Assembly: GCF_014193655.1 (NCBI RefSeq)
Contig: NZ_JACHZQ010000006.1
Span: 62,001-126,000, forward strand
Length of the DNA stretch: 64,000 bases
Origin: Rhizobium sp. BK313
GTDB lineage: Bacteria > Pseudomonadota > Alphaproteobacteria > Rhizobiales > Rhizobiaceae
Direction of reading: 5' to 3'
Shown: piece after piece, positions 16,826 through 25,096 of the stretch
Position numbering within the stretch: position 1 is the first letter of the stretch
Layout: every line of letters begins with the position of its first letter
Notes under the pieces: generated by a model
The model's input: the letters and a program-made list of their open reading frames with translations, nothing else
What the model was told of the DNA's origin: nothing
Databases searched by the model: none
Program-made: the position numbers and the translations under genes

Positions 16826-17332
16826 AACAAACCCCGAAAATGACCGGATATACGGGCTTTGCTCAGGGCAATTGGCTGCCTTTGGGCCAAAGTTTTGCGC
16901 AGGAGACCCTAAAGCGGCGATCTCTGGCTAGGCGTTTGCAAGACATCGGAATCCGGCTCGATATGCTGGCTTCTAGCTGCAAGTTCTCCCACGCCCCGAC
17001 CCGTATACTCTTCGGCATAGGGATAGTTCGGTTAGAGGAGCCCAAAAACTATTCTAACGTACTTTGAGAAAACCATGAATAATCAGAGGGGCGTATGTCG
17101 CCGCTTTGCTGCGACGGGGCGCTCACAAATGCGCCGACGTGCACACTGGGAAGAATTCGGGGCCGACATCGGCGGGAGGAAAGCGGCGGCGTTGACTGTA
17201 AGCAACCAATCGAAGGGCGGTCAGCTTTTTGGATCTGCCACGTGGCCAGCTCGGCACAGTTGCCGTGAGAGCTTCAGGCGGCCGTGGCTTGCTCGTCGTA
17301 GGCACAATGGATCGCTTGACCGACTAGCCTAT

Positions 17333-17509
17333 TTAATGAACCAGTTTCGCAATGTGCGGCTCCGGTGATACAGGGGCTTCGTGCCGCGCCGAAATCAACC
17401 CGGTGATAACCGCGACGACTGCAACCACTATGTAAATAATGGTCCCTTTGGGCTTTCGATCCGATATGCAATGCCTTGTCGACTCCAGCGAGCGCGAATG
17501 TTCAGACAT
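17333..17509 (-). CDS. 58-residue single-span membrane protein
   Basis: A short gene read directly from the sequence. ATG at 17509 is preceded by AAAGGA with five-base spacing. It opens MSEHSRSLESTRH and continues KGTIIYIVVAVVAVITGLIS (one hydrophobic helix, about residues 21-40), then a polar tail SARHEAPVSPEPH and the stop at 17333. The charged N-terminus and single helix suggest a small inner-membrane protein. Function is unknown and there are no close neighbours on the strand. The good Shine-Dalgarno and the coherent helix argue against chance. Confidence 0.6.
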   Translation of the reverse strand: MSEHSRSLESTRHCISDRKPKGTIIYIVVAVVAVITGLISARHEAPVSPEPHIAKLVH

Positions 17510-17803
17510 TTTGATCCTTTGGTGTTGAAGGACGCTTACTTAGTGGATCAGCGGCGCCTAATGAACACCTAGATTCGCGTGCCTCCTTTGCAAAGAGCGA
17601 ATAGCGCTCGTCCCTATGGCGGGCCGGACTAGCGCGGTCCATTGCAATGAGCCACCGGGCACCTGGATGTGGCCCTTGCCGATCTTCATGAAGGTCAGGA
17701 TGCCAAGAATATGGTATAGCCATGAGGCGGGGAGCGTCCTATCGCATCGACGTGGTCATCTACTTGGGCCAAGACGACGCTACATAAAAGACGCCAAATA
17801 GGG

Positions 17804-18013
17804 ATGGATGGACCTATGGAGACGAAACTACCCCTCTGGCTACGCCTAATCATCACCATAATTGCCATGCTTGCCGCGAGCTATCTCGTTGGCCTCCTCT
17901 GGCAATGGGCCTTTCGGTTTCCGATCCCGAGCTATATCGCCGGCATTATCGGAGGTGTTGCGGCGTTGCCAATTTGGGAGTTCGTCAAGCGCATACGCCC
18001 GTCGGGGAGCTAG
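17804..18013 (+). CDS. Small two-helix membrane protein
   Basis: A 69-residue (or 65 from the ATG at 17816) hydrophobic protein: METKLPLWLRLIITII, MLAASYLVGLLWQWAF, then a second span IPSYIAGIIGGVAALPIW and a basic tail EFVKRIRP. It looks like a genuine small inner-membrane protein. It lies 206 bases upstream of ku on the same strand, but nothing links it to DNA repair. Codon use resembles the neighbouring genes. Function unknown. Confidence 0.55.
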   Translation: MDGPMETKLPLWLRLIITIIAMLAASYLVGLLWQWAFRFPIPSYIAGIIGGVAALPIWEFVKRIRPSGS

Positions 18014-18218
18014 GCCATGTTGACAACTGGCCAGCACTCATCAAACAGATCAGTGCCGCGTCAGATGTGAATATATTGACGGCCGAAAAGATTGCGCTTT
18101 CACACGATGGATGGCAGCGGCTTTGCAACTACTGGATCAATCATGAACCGGGCCACGCATCACCACATGGAACAAATCGTCATGCCTCCCGTTCGGTTTG
18201 AAACAGTGAGATGGAGGC

Positions 18219-19025
18219 GTGGCTCAGCGTTCTTTCTGGAAAGGTTATCTCAAACTTTCACTCGTGACCTGCCCGGTCGCGATGGTGCCGGCCGTATCCG
18301 AAAATGAGAAGATCCGTTTCCACACCCTCAATCGCGAGACTCGGAACCGAGTCGTCAGCCAATATGTCGATTCCGTCACCGGCAAGGCGGTGAAGGAGGA
18401 CGACGAGGTTAAAGGCTATGAGCGTGGCGAGGGCGATTATGTCCTGATCGAAGACGACGAACTGGAGTCTGTCGCACTCGAAAGCACGCGCACGATCGAT
18501 ATCGATGTTTTCGCGCCGCGCGACTCCATCGAATGGATCTGGCTCGACCAGCCGCATTATCTGACCCCGGACGATCCCGTCGGCGAAGAAGCTTTCTGCG
18601 TCATCCGCGACGCCATGGCAGCAACCCGGACGGTCGGCATCTCCCGATTGGTCATGTATCGCCGAGAGCGGGCTGTGATGCTCGAGCCCCGCGACAAAGG
18701 CATCGTGTTGTGGACATTGCGCTACCGCGACGAGGTTCGCGATGCGGCCACCTATTTCGAAACGATCAATGCGGACAAGGCCGAGCCGCCTCTAATGTCG
18801 CTCGTCCTGCAATTGATCGAGGAGCAGACGAAGCCATGGACGCCGTCGATGGCGAGCGATCCGGTACAGGACAAGCTGCACGATCTGATTGCTGCGAAAA
18901 AGAAAGGCCGGAAACAGACGGCCAAAGCCGAGCCAGAGGCAACCGAAGCACCGCCGAGCAACGTCATTAACATCATGGATGCATTGAAAAAGAGCCTTGC
19001 CGCCGCCTCGAAAACCAAGCGCTAA
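18219..19025 (+). CDS. ku: Ku protein (NHEJ DNA-end binding), copy 1
   Basis: A 268-residue bacterial Ku: RSFWKGYLKLSLVTCPVAM at the start, RFHTLNRETRNRVVSQYVD, KGYERGEGDYVLIEDDEL, then the ring-forming core and a lysine-rich tail (AAKKKGRKQTAKAE). Ku homodimers thread onto broken DNA ends and recruit LigD. Start is a GTG; GGAGG is only one base away, which is tight, but the family N-terminus begins here. Its stop overlaps the stop of the convergent ligD by three bases. A second ku lies on the other side of ligD. Confidence 0.92.
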   Translation: MAQRSFWKGYLKLSLVTCPVAMVPAVSENEKIRFHTLNRETRNRVVSQYVDSVTGKAVKEDDEVKGYERGEGDYVLIEDDELESVALESTRTIDIDVFAPRDSIEWIWLDQPHYLTPDDPVGEEAFCVIRDAMAATRTVGISRLVMYRRERAVMLEPRDKGIVLWTLRYRDEVRDAATYFETINADKAEPPLMSLVLQLIEEQTKPWTPSMASDPVQDKLHDLIAAKKKGRKQTAKAEPEATEAPPSNVINIMDALKKSLAAASKTKR

Positions 19026-21562
19026 CGCACCGTTCTCTTCTTGGACCTTGCTTGTTCCAATGGCGCCGCAGCCGCTCGAAAATCCTCCCAAGGGTCGGAG
19101 CGAAGGGCGGCGAGCCTGGTCGGTGCATTGTTGACCGTGAAATAAGCTGGCCCAATCGCAGGATTGAGCTCCTCCCAGGTAAGGGGCATCGAGACCGCAG
19201 CTCCCGGACGCGCCCGCGTCGAGTATGGCGCGACTGCCGTTGAGCCGCGCTGGTTGCGCAGGTAGTCGATCAGGATTTTTCCTGCACGCTTCGACTTGGT
19301 AATGGTGGAAACATAGCGCTCTGGGCTGTCGGCGGCCATCTGGTCGGCGACGGATTTCGTGAAGGCTTTGACGGCAGGCCATTCTGCTGTTGCTTTCAAT
19401 GGCGACACGACATGCAGGCCCTTGCCGCCCGATGTTTTGACGAAGGCTTCCAGGCCAGCCTGCATCATACGATCGCGCGTTTCTTCCGCCGCCTCGATCA
19501 CCTTGTCCCAAGGCACGCGCGGGCCAGGGTCGAGATCCATGACGATCATATCGGGATGCTCCCAATCGGCGGTCGTGATGCCCCAGGGGTGAAGCTCGAG
19601 CGATCCCGCCTGCACGAGACCGAGCAGACCATCGAGATCATCGATGCTGACCAGCGGGATGTCGTCCTTGTCCTTCGGATCATGGATGAGGACAATGTTC
19701 TTGTTCAGACCTTTCCAGGCATGCTTCTGGAAAAAGTGCTGGCCGCTAATGCCATCGGGGCAACGCAGCAGCGCCAGCGGCCGCTGGACGATGAACGGCG
19801 CCATATATTTCCAGACATCGGTGTAATAATCGGCGAGGCCTTCCTTGGTAACGCCTTCGTCCGGCCAATAAATGCGGTCGGGATGTGTGAGAACCACCGT
19901 CCGCTTCGGCAGCTCGGGTTCGGTGACTGCGCCGACTGATGTCTCTCGAACAACCTCGCTCGCGGGCTTGTCCGCACGTAGGCCGCGGAATGCGGCGTGC
20001 CGCAGCAGGCCGTCCCCCGTCCAAGTACGGAATTCGATTTCGCCAACCAGTTCCGGGCGCACAAAACGGACGCCGCGCGCTTCATCGGTGCCGAGGCGTT
20101 GATCGAACGGGCTTTCATCGGAGCGCATGCCTTCAAGTTGAGAATAAAGATCTTCCGCAACCTTGTTGGTAAATCCCGTGCCGACGCGGCCGACATATTG
20201 CAGCCTGCCCTTATCGAAAATGCCGAGTACGAGAGAGCCGATCGCCTTGCGTGCCGTAGATGACGGTACATAGCCCGCAATCACGAATTCCTGCCGGAGA
20301 GAACACTTCGATTTCAGCCAGCCTCTGCCGCGGCCGGAGCGATAGGGTTCGTCGGCTTCCTTCGACACGATGCCTTCCAGGCCCAGCAGACGGGCCTGCT
20401 CCAGTATCAGATCGCCATCGGCATCGAAATCAATGCTGAAGCGGATTTTGCCGGTCCCCGAAGGTATGATTTTCTCCAGTACCTTTTTTCTCTCAATCAG
20501 AGGGGCGGCACGCAGATCATATCCGTCGAGATAGAGGAGATCGAAGGCATAGAAGACGAAACGATCGCTCCGGCCGTCGCTAAGATCGGCCTGGAGGGCC
20601 GCAAAATCCGATGCGCCGGAACTGGTCTCAACCACCAGTTCGCCATCGACAAGCGCCGTCTTAACCGGAAGAGCGGCGAACTCGGTCAGAAGTGTTTTCC
20701 CGAACTTGTCCGACCAGTCGAGACCGCTGCGTGTCAGCAACTTGACATGACCGTCCTCGATGCGGGCCTGCAGGCGGTAGCCGTCGAACTTGATCTCATG
20801 AAGCCATTGCTTGCCGTTCGGCGGCTTCTTCGCGAGCGTCGCCAATGTCGGCTCGACGAAATCGGGCAAAGGCGACTTCCTGGCGTTCTTCACAGATGAG
20901 GGATCAGCCAGAGTTTTCGCTGCCGACCGTTGGGGTGGTCTGCCATCGGTCGACGGTCGTTCTATCTTACCCGTCTTCGAAGACCATCCGGGCTTTTCTC
21001 CTTCGAGCTCCTCGATCAGCCGGCCGGTCTTCACGGATTCCGGCCGCTCCTCGAGAATGTCATCCGCACCCTCCGGGCGGGCCGCCTCGTCGTCGGCTTT
21101 AATCAGCAGCCAATTGTCCCTCGTCTCCCGCGCACGTCTTGCCATGCGGACCAGATGCCAGCGCCCGTGCAGCTTCTCGCCATGCAGTTCGAGTTCGATG
21201 TGACCCTTTTTGAAACCGTTGTGCGGATCGCCCTCCGGCTCCCAGGTGCCACGATCCCAGACGATCACCGAGCCGCCGCCATATTCACCCTTCGGAATAG
21301 TACCTTCGAAATCGCCGTAATCGAGCGGATGATCCTCCACCTGGACAGCCAAGCGTTTTTCACTTGGAACCAGGCTCGGACCTTTTGCAACCGCCCAGCT
21401 CTTCAAAACCCCGTCAAGCTCCAGGCGAAAATCATAATGCAGACGGCGGGCTGCGTGTTTCTGGATGACGAAACTATTATGCGCTTCCGTTTTGCGCGTG
21501 CGGCCCCTGGGTTCGGATGTCTTCGAGAAATCCCGCTTTTCGCGGTAGGTCTCAAGCGCCAT
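19022..21562 (-). CDS. ligD: ATP-dependent DNA ligase LigD with phosphoesterase and polymerase domains
   Basis: 846 residues, all three LigD activities. Residues 1-190 are the 3'-phosphoesterase domain (FVIQKHAARRLHYDFRLEL, KGPSLVPSEKRLAV, EDHPLDYGDFEGTIP, GGGSVIVWD). Residues ~220-530 are the ligase (HEIKFDGYRLQAR with the adenylated lysine motif KFDGYR, LVDGELV, GLEGIVSKEAD, RTWTGDGLLRHAAFRGLR). From ~550 to the end is the primase-polymerase (LTHPDRIYWPDEGVTK, WGITTADWEHPDMIVMDLDPG with catalytic Asp pair, KTSGGKGLHVVSP). It repairs double-strand breaks with Ku. The order PE-Lig-Pol is typical of alphaproteobacteria. The upstream ku (copy 2) ends three bases before this start, so the two form an operon. 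Confidence 0.94.
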   Translation of the reverse strand: MALETYREKRDFSKTSEPRGRTRKTEAHNSFVIQKHAARRLHYDFRLELDGVLKSWAVAKGPSLVPSEKRLAVQVEDHPLDYGDFEGTIPKGEYGGGSVIVWDRGTWEPEGDPHNGFKKGHIELELHGEKLHGRWHLVRMARRARETRDNWLLIKADDEAARPEGADDILEERPESVKTGRLIEELEGEKPGWSSKTGKIERPSTDGRPPQRSAAKTLADPSSVKNARKSPLPDFVEPTLATLAKKPPNGKQWLHEIKFDGYRLQARIEDGHVKLLTRSGLDWSDKFGKTLLTEFAALPVKTALVDGELVVETSSGASDFAALQADLSDGRSDRFVFYAFDLLYLDGYDLRAAPLIERKKVLEKIIPSGTGKIRFSIDFDADGDLILEQARLLGLEGIVSKEADEPYRSGRGRGWLKSKCSLRQEFVIAGYVPSSTARKAIGSLVLGIFDKGRLQYVGRVGTGFTNKVAEDLYSQLEGMRSDESPFDQRLGTDEARGVRFVRPELVGEIEFRTWTGDGLLRHAAFRGLRADKPASEVVRETSVGAVTEPELPKRTVVLTHPDRIYWPDEGVTKEGLADYYTDVWKYMAPFIVQRPLALLRCPDGISGQHFFQKHAWKGLNKNIVLIHDPKDKDDIPLVSIDDLDGLLGLVQAGSLELHPWGITTADWEHPDMIVMDLDPGPRVPWDKVIEAAEETRDRMMQAGLEAFVKTSGGKGLHVVSPLKATAEWPAVKAFTKSVADQMAADSPERYVSTITKSKRAGKILIDYLRNQRGSTAVAPYSTRARPGAAVSMPLTWEELNPAIGPAYFTVNNAPTRLAALRSDPWEDFRAAAAPLEQARSKKRTVR

Positions 21563-21565
21563 GGA

Positions 21566-22393
21566 TCAACCCGCCTTTCGCTGTCGGGAGGCATTGGAAA
21601 CGGTGCGTTTCTTGTCTTCCTTGACGCCGGCACTTTGGCGAAGCGCCTCCATGAGGTCCACGACCTTTTCCGGCTTGCGCTCGTTGCGGATTTGAATTTT
21701 GCGGCCTTCGAGCTTCGCCTTGATCAACTCGGTAACTGCGGCCTCATAGCGATCATCAAACGCTTGCGCGTCGAACGTGCCGCTTTTCGTGAAGATGATA
21801 TGTTTTGCCAGATCAATCATTTCGCCCTTGATCTTAATGTCGAGCACATCCTCGAAAGCCTTGTCCGCGGAGCGGACCTCGTAATCGAAATTCAGCGTCG
21901 TCGCGATCAGGCCCTTGTCGTAGGGACGGATCAACAAGGTCCGCATTCGCCGGAAAAGAACCGTCCACGCGATGGCTGCCACCTTCTTGTTCTGCATTCC
22001 CTCGCGGATCAGCACAAACGCCTCTTCGCCGCCGCGATCGCTCGGTGTCAGATAATAAGGTTTATCGAAATAAACGTCGTCGATATCGGAGTATCCGACG
22101 AATGCTTGCAGATGAAGGGTCTTGTCGCTTCCGGGCACAACGGCAGCGACTTCATCCGGCTCAAAGATCACATAGTCATCCTTGCCGACTTCGTAGCCTT
22201 TGACCTGATCCTCGCGCGCTACGGGTTTGCCTGTGCTGCTATCGACGAACTCGCGCCGGACACGATTGCCGGTCGCACGGTTGATGGTATGAAAAGACAC
22301 ACGCTCGGATGTCGACGTCGCGGTATAAAGCGCCACCGGGCAAGTCACCAAACCGAATTGTAAATAACCTTTCCATTGCGCACGCGGCGACAT
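21566..22393 (-). CDS. ku: Ku protein, copy 2 (operon with ligD)
   Basis: 275 residues from the ATG at 22393 (GGAG eight bases upstream). The frame is open further upstream but the extra residues are not Ku-like. Family marks: AQWKGYLQFGLVTCPVALY, SFHTINRATGNRVRREFVD, KGYEVGKDDYVIFEPDE, PYYLTPSDRGGEEAFVLIREGM, and a basic tail KKRTVSNASRQRKAG. It diverges clearly from copy 1, so the two are not a recent duplication. It precedes ligD by three bases on the same strand and is the likely main partner. Confidence 0.92.
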   Translation of the reverse strand: MSPRAQWKGYLQFGLVTCPVALYTATSTSERVSFHTINRATGNRVRREFVDSSTGKPVAREDQVKGYEVGKDDYVIFEPDEVAAVVPGSDKTLHLQAFVGYSDIDDVYFDKPYYLTPSDRGGEEAFVLIREGMQNKKVAAIAWTVLFRRMRTLLIRPYDKGLIATTLNFDYEVRSADKAFEDVLDIKIKGEMIDLAKHIIFTKSGTFDAQAFDDRYEAAVTELIKAKLEGRKIQIRNERKPEKVVDLMEALRQSAGVKEDKKRTVSNASRQRKAG

Positions 22394-22615
22394 CGACACA
22401 TCTCCGGGTGAAGCCAATGCAATTGAACGAAATCTTCCGGGCTTTGTTCCGTTACCTCGGCTGGTTTTGTTCTGGAGCCCCCTCTCTTCAATAGCGACGG
22501 GCGCAAACGCACTATAGTTCAACCGGCATTCTGCTTTCATAGACAAGAGACTTTGTCAGCGACTTGACTATCAGCGCGCAATATGAGAACATTTAGTGAA
22601 CAGATGGAGGTATCC

Positions 22616-22789
22616 ATGACGAAATCCGAACAAGTCATCGAGCGCGCCATGACTTTTGTCGCGGTCTCGAAAGCGCTTAGGGAACGCGAGCAGGAACGGC
22701 GCGCCGCCTGGAAACGCCGTGTCGATATCAGCCGGCCACTACCGCCATTACCGCGTGGCTTGCAACTTTCCCTCAAGCTGGACCGATGA
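22616..22789 (+). CDS. Small hypothetical protein, 57 aa
   Basis: ATG at 22616 with an ideal GGAGG five bases upstream. The product begins MTKSEQVIERAMTFVAVSKA, continues with a charged helix LREREQERRAAWKRR and ends in a Pro/Leu-rich tail. It is divergent from ku copy 2 (223 bases apart). No family is recognised. The 3' end touches the decayed repeat that starts near 22780. Confidence 0.5.
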   Translation: MTKSEQVIERAMTFVAVSKALREREQERRAAWKRRVDISRPLPPLPRGLQLSLKLDR

Positions 22790-23050
22790 TGCGCCCAATG
22801 AGGGTTCAAAGCTGCATTGCCGGCGGTCATGGACATCGATGCCGTTTTTGCGATGCTGTTCGCGGATGGCAGATACCCGCAGCGTAAGCTGCTGGCCAAA
22901 CAAGCAACGACGTGACGAAGCTGCTTGGGCCAGCGCCCGGAAGCAGGCTCCCAAATCCCATTCAGCCACCATCGGTAGAGCCACCCGCAATGGGCGGGGA
23001 GAACGCAGGCAACGATGCGGCCGCCTGTGCGCGTGGAGCGGAAGGCGGCC
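22780..23050 (+). repeat. Decayed copy of the RMF-like locus (repeat copy A)
   Basis: This stretch aligns with 24549-24899. Shared blocks include the upstream AAAGCTGCAT region, CGCGGATGGCA, GCTGCCGGCCAAACAA-like text, and a nearly identical run from CCCAAATCCCAT through CCACCATCGGTAGAGCCACC to GCGCGTGGAGCGGAAG. Compared with copy B it has lost ~90 bases covering the ribosome-binding site, start codon and first codons, and its 3' half diverges after GCGGAAGGCGG. The protein is therefore a dead remnant (LPNPIQPPSVEPPA still readable). The rest of the gap to 23283 holds no gene I can support. Confidence 0.75.
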
Positions 23051-23283
23051 ATCGCAGCCGTTTCCGGATGGTGTGCAGCGCCACCAAATCACCCTTCTTC
23101 AGTAGTTCGGGCCAAGATGTAACCCTTTTGGAACGCGCCGTTTCCGGGATCAACTATCGCGTAAGTGAGTATTTCGTGATATACGGACAGTATCAACAGC
23201 TGCCGCTCAAGATCTGAGCACTCGCCAAACAATCCCCTGGTTCGTCAATCGAAGCCCCAATTAGACCTTGGAGGGACTGGAGA

Positions 23284-24477
23284 ATGGCCGAAGGCATACG
23301 AATACTCGCTCCTGTTGGCTATCCTTGGGAATTCACTGGTCCACGGATACAAGACTATGAAATAATACGACGGAAATTTATACCGTTCGACAGGCTGAGA
23401 CAGGGATGGGACGGCTTTACCTTTTTCAATCCGATTGATGTTGTCAGGTGTGACCTTATTCATGCGTTTAATAGAATCCCTCTGAATGGTCCTCCTTACG
23501 TCATCGGCTTTGAATCGCACCTGCCTCGAACATTCTCACCGGACGGAAAATACTACAGGTCGTACCTATACAAGAAGCTGCTTTCCGAACGATGCAGGCG
23601 GATCGTTGCCATCTCCAATTTTGCAAAGCAGAATTTCTTTACGGGACTACATGTGGACGGACTGCCAGAACAGGAACGCGAACTCCTCATTTCCAAGACG
23701 ACAACCCGCTATCCCAATATTAGAATCGATTCTGGGACGCCTCCCAGGTTTCAGGGACGCTCCGACATATTGGAGCTGACGTTTGTCGGAAGCCACTTCG
23801 GAAGAAAAGGGGGATGTGTGGCCGCAAGAATTGCGGAGCTCGCGCATGAAAACAATCTTCCTCTGCGGGTCAACATAATATCAAAGCTTCAGATGGGCCG
23901 AGCAATATGGACCGATCCTTTCGACGGTGGGGTCCTAGAGCCATTCGTCAAGATGCTCACCTTGCCGAACGTCAGATACTACAAGACATTGCCGAACCGC
24001 GATGTCCTGGCACTCTTCGACCGGAGCCACTTTTCCCTTCTGACAACCTTTTCTGACACCTTTGGCTTCAGCGTCATTGAATCCATGTCGAGAGGAACGC
24101 CGGTCCTCTGTACCGCCCAAGGTGCCCTGCCGGAATTTGTCTCCGACAAAACCAACGGCCTGATGATCGCCCCGGCTTTGACGCCTGGACTATCGCACTG
24201 GGGTCCAGAAACGGATGACAGAAAAACGCCGAAGTTCGAAAAAATGTATCGGGATGAAATAGAGCGCATGGCGGTCGAGAGCGTGCGAAAACTTGAAGCG
24301 ATCCTCAATGACTATCAAGGCTATATGGCGATGCGCGCAGCCGCCATGGTCACATGCAAGCAATTGTTCGACGCCAGGGATGCTGCGGAATTCTGGAGCG
24401 ATACTTATCGAACTGCGCTGGCTACCTATCCACGGAAGTACCCGCCGTTAGTCCCGGCAGGCGTTGAAAAACGGTAA
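23284..24477 (+). CDS. GT-B glycosyltransferase (group 1 type), probably acquired
   Basis: 397 residues. The C-terminal half shows the nucleotide-sugar-binding domain of the GT4/group 1 family: LTFVGSHFGRKGG, VNIISKLQMG, NVRYYKTLPNRDVLALFDRS, SDTFGFSVIESMSRGTPVL (the E-x7-type motif) and GALPEFV. The N-terminal half (ILAPVGYPWEFTGPR, HAFNRIPLNGPPYVIGFESHLP) is the acceptor domain. It would add a sugar to a lipid or polysaccharide; donor and acceptor are unknown. GGAGGGACTGGAGA precedes the ATG. Base composition is visibly more AT-rich than the neighbours and the gene stands alone between two copies of a repeat, both signs of transfer. Confidence 0.82.
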   Translation: MAEGIRILAPVGYPWEFTGPRIQDYEIIRRKFIPFDRLRQGWDGFTFFNPIDVVRCDLIHAFNRIPLNGPPYVIGFESHLPRTFSPDGKYYRSYLYKKLLSERCRRIVAISNFAKQNFFTGLHVDGLPEQERELLISKTTTRYPNIRIDSGTPPRFQGRSDILELTFVGSHFGRKGGCVAARIAELAHENNLPLRVNIISKLQMGRAIWTDPFDGGVLEPFVKMLTLPNVRYYKTLPNRDVLALFDRSHFSLLTTFSDTFGFSVIESMSRGTPVLCTAQGALPEFVSDKTNGLMIAPALTPGLSHWGPETDDRKTPKFEKMYRDEIERMAVESVRKLEAILNDYQGYMAMRAAAMVTCKQLFDARDAAEFWSDTYRTALATYPRKYPPLVPAGVEKR

Positions 24478-24548
24478 GATTTTGATAGGCATGACATAAA
24501 TCCCTGCGATGGTTGCTCCTCGCTTTCCCTCACGTTGATCGATGAGCT

Positions 24549-24899
24549 ACGACCGATGCGGGTTGAAAGCTGCATCGGCGGCGATCGCGGACGTCAAAGC
24601 CGCCCGCGGATGGCAAATGTCTGCACGTGAGCTGCCGGCCAAACAAACAGGACATGACGAGGCGGATCGGGGTCGTTCAGGGAACCGCGACGCTGCCATG
24701 GCGTTTTCCCACAGGAGGAAAAAACCATGGCAAAATATGATTCAACGCTACCCCCGGTCCCCGCGCCGGAAGCTGGGCTCCCAAATCCCATCCAGCCACC
24801 ATCGGTAGAGCCACCCGCAATAGCCAGGGAAAGTGCAGCCGACGATGCTGGCGCAGACGACGATGATGCAGCGGCCTATGCGCGTGGAGCGGAAGCGGG
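24549..24899 (+). repeat. Repeat copy B, containing the intact RMF-like gene
   Basis: This is the intact counterpart of 22780-23050, in direct orientation ~1.77 kb away and separated by the AT-rich glycosyltransferase. Similarity covers ~180 bases of upstream DNA plus the first half of the coding region, so the duplicated unit was the whole locus and not only the gene. 24478-24548 has no gene. Confidence 0.75.
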
Positions 24900-25020
24900 C
24901 AAACGGGAGGCTGAAGCCGACAAAAATCCCTATCCCGAAGAAAGCAGTCGGGCCAAGGCATTCGAGCATGGCTACCTCGATGCGCAAAAGGTTCGGAGCG
25001 ACGACAAACCGCCGCGTTGA
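24727..25020 (+). CDS. RMF/CrpP-like small protein
   Basis: 97 residues; AGGAGG lies eight bases before the ATG. The first half is proline-rich and acidic (LPNPIQPPSVEPPA, DDAGADDDDAA). The second half follows the ribosome-modulation-factor/CrpP pattern: AYARGAEAG, then NPYPEESSRAKAFEHGYLDAQ, compare the family pattern A-x2-x-G-x2-AG ... CPY ... R-x2-W-x2-G-x3-A. Here the usual Cys of CPY is Asn and the Trp is Phe. If it is an RMF relative it could bind ribosomes or another partner in stationary phase, but that is inference from the pattern alone. A decayed paralogue sits at 22780-23050. Confidence 0.6.
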   Translation: MAKYDSTLPPVPAPEAGLPNPIQPPSVEPPAIARESAADDAGADDDDAAAYARGAEAGKREAEADKNPYPEESSRAKAFEHGYLDAQKVRSDDKPPR

Positions 25021-25096
25021 AGTCATTCCCGATAATCGATCTTCATCGGCGATGGCGAGCCGCGGGAACGCTTGCCGTTAATATGGATTATAATAC

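Noticed and set aside
20930..22363. 477-codon plus-strand frame opposite ligD/ku
   Set aside because: Covers the phosphoesterase part of LigD and most of Ku in antisense; no motif of its own.
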